A stretch of 7,074 nucleotides of DNA. Origin: Luminiphilus sp. (lineage in GTDB: Bacteria > Pseudomonadota > Gammaproteobacteria > Pseudomonadales > Halieaceae). Shown in pieces: positions 6,608-7,074 of this stretch. Both the position numbers and the translations under genes were made by a program. Below the pieces are notes generated by a model. It made no database searches, was not told the DNA's origin, and was given only the letters and a program-made list of their open reading frames with translations. The first letter of the stretch is position 1; each line of letters starts with the position of its first letter. The stretch is from positions 1 to 7,074 of the forward strand of contig JAQXEB010000157.1 in assembly GCA_029251065.1 (NCBI GenBank), read 5' to 3'.

Positions 6608-7074
6608 TCAGAGCTTGGAAAATTCCTTGTCGAGATCGTAGCGACTTGAGGTCACGTATCGTTCCATCGACGCCACCTTCCGCTCGGCTTCGCGTATGCG
6701 ATCTTGAGCCTTGTTCATACGCGTCGTTGGCGGCTCAGAATAGCGAAATGCGGTGCGCCGACGGTACTCATGACGATCCTCGTCGTAGTCCTGAATCACT
6801 TCCTCCTCAAAGGCATCATCATCCCATCGAGATGAACGCTTGCTGATGAGAATCCACGCTGCGACATAGAACCAAAATGCGGCAAAGCCGGTGAACAAAA
6901 AAAGTGCAAAGACAGACAAACGCGTCACCCAGGTCGGTACGTCCCAGTAGTCTGCAAGACCTGCACACACGCCACCCAGCCAGCTGTCTGAGGGGTGTCG
7001 ATACAAACCGATACCCCAGCCGTTTTTGCGGCCTTGATCAAAGTCTCGGTACCGATTACGGCTGTGTCTACTCA
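6608..7074 (-). CDS. pspC: PspC-family envelope stress membrane protein (5' end at or beyond window edge)
   Basis: The frame runs open to the right edge and encodes at least 154 residues. A PspC domain is clear: LYRHPSDSWLGGVCAGLADYW, then a long hydrophobic span (VTRLSVFALFLFTGFAAF through AAWILI) that could make one or two inner-membrane passes, then a charged acidic linker. The C-terminal part has a coiled-coil-like heptad region and ends with MERYVTSSRYDLDKEFSKL, very close to the 'MEAYVTS...L..F..L' ending of enterobacterial PspC. In that system PspC senses inner-membrane damage with PspB and releases the activator PspF from PspA. The last two bases of the window read TG on this strand directly before SRHSRNRYRDF, so an NTG start may lie exactly at the edge. 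A TTG at 7006 is unlikely because it would cut off the conserved Gly-rich lead-in. Other psp genes would have to lie to the right. Confidence 0.9.
   Translation of the reverse strand, partial: SRHSRNRYRDFDQGRKNGWGIGLYRHPSDSWLGGVCAGLADYWDVPTWVTRLSVFALFLFTGFAAFWFYVAAWILISKRSSRWDDDAFEEEVIQDYDEDRHEYRRRTAFRYSEPPTTRMNKAQDRIREAERKVASMERYVTSSRYDLDKEFSKL

Noticed and set aside
1..7074. Mobile element, CRISPR array, tRNA or toxin-antitoxin module
   Set aside because: No transposase or integrase domain, repeat-spacer pattern, cloverleaf or small overlapping gene pair was found on either strand.

Overview
The window looks like an ordinary chromosomal stretch from a Gram-negative bacterium, most likely a marine gammaproteobacterium. 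This is an inference from protein flavour: the style of the polyphosphate kinase, a PspC with the proteobacterial C-terminal signature, and a periplasmic D-aminoacylase-like amidohydrolase. Base composition is moderately G+C rich and even by eye. No rRNA, tRNA, insertion sequence, CRISPR array or phage gene is visible.

Left part (1-1794, + strand): the window opens inside a group II PLP-dependent decarboxylase, just before its catalytic His-Lys-Trp motif. Nine bases after its stop begins a WYL-domain transcription factor resembling the BrxR/CapW regulators of phage-defence islands. A 120-bp gap with a candidate promoter and a small dyad precedes a 95-aa protein of unknown function.

Middle (1813-4833, - strand): polyphosphate kinase Ppk1 is complete, with both active-site histidines. 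An alpha/beta hydrolase lies just upstream in the same direction, 66 bp away, and may be co-transcribed with it. The small + strand gene and ppk1 converge with only 18 bp between stops. Both - strand genes have a better start than the longest open frame, set by a well-placed Shine-Dalgarno sequence (ATG at 3951, GTG at 4833).

Right part (4845-7074): an exported amidohydrolase of the N-acyl-D-amino-acid deacylase type is divergently transcribed from the hydrolase. A gene-free 176-bp gap follows, then a convergent PspC-family membrane protein whose 5' end lies at or just beyond the right edge.

The genes do not form an obvious single pathway. Polyphosphate synthesis and PspC both relate to stress physiology, but nothing here shows a functional link. 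I found no convincing undescribed multi-gene system. The best leads are the BrxR/CapW-like regulator with no defence genes beside it, and the conserved-looking small protein downstream of it.
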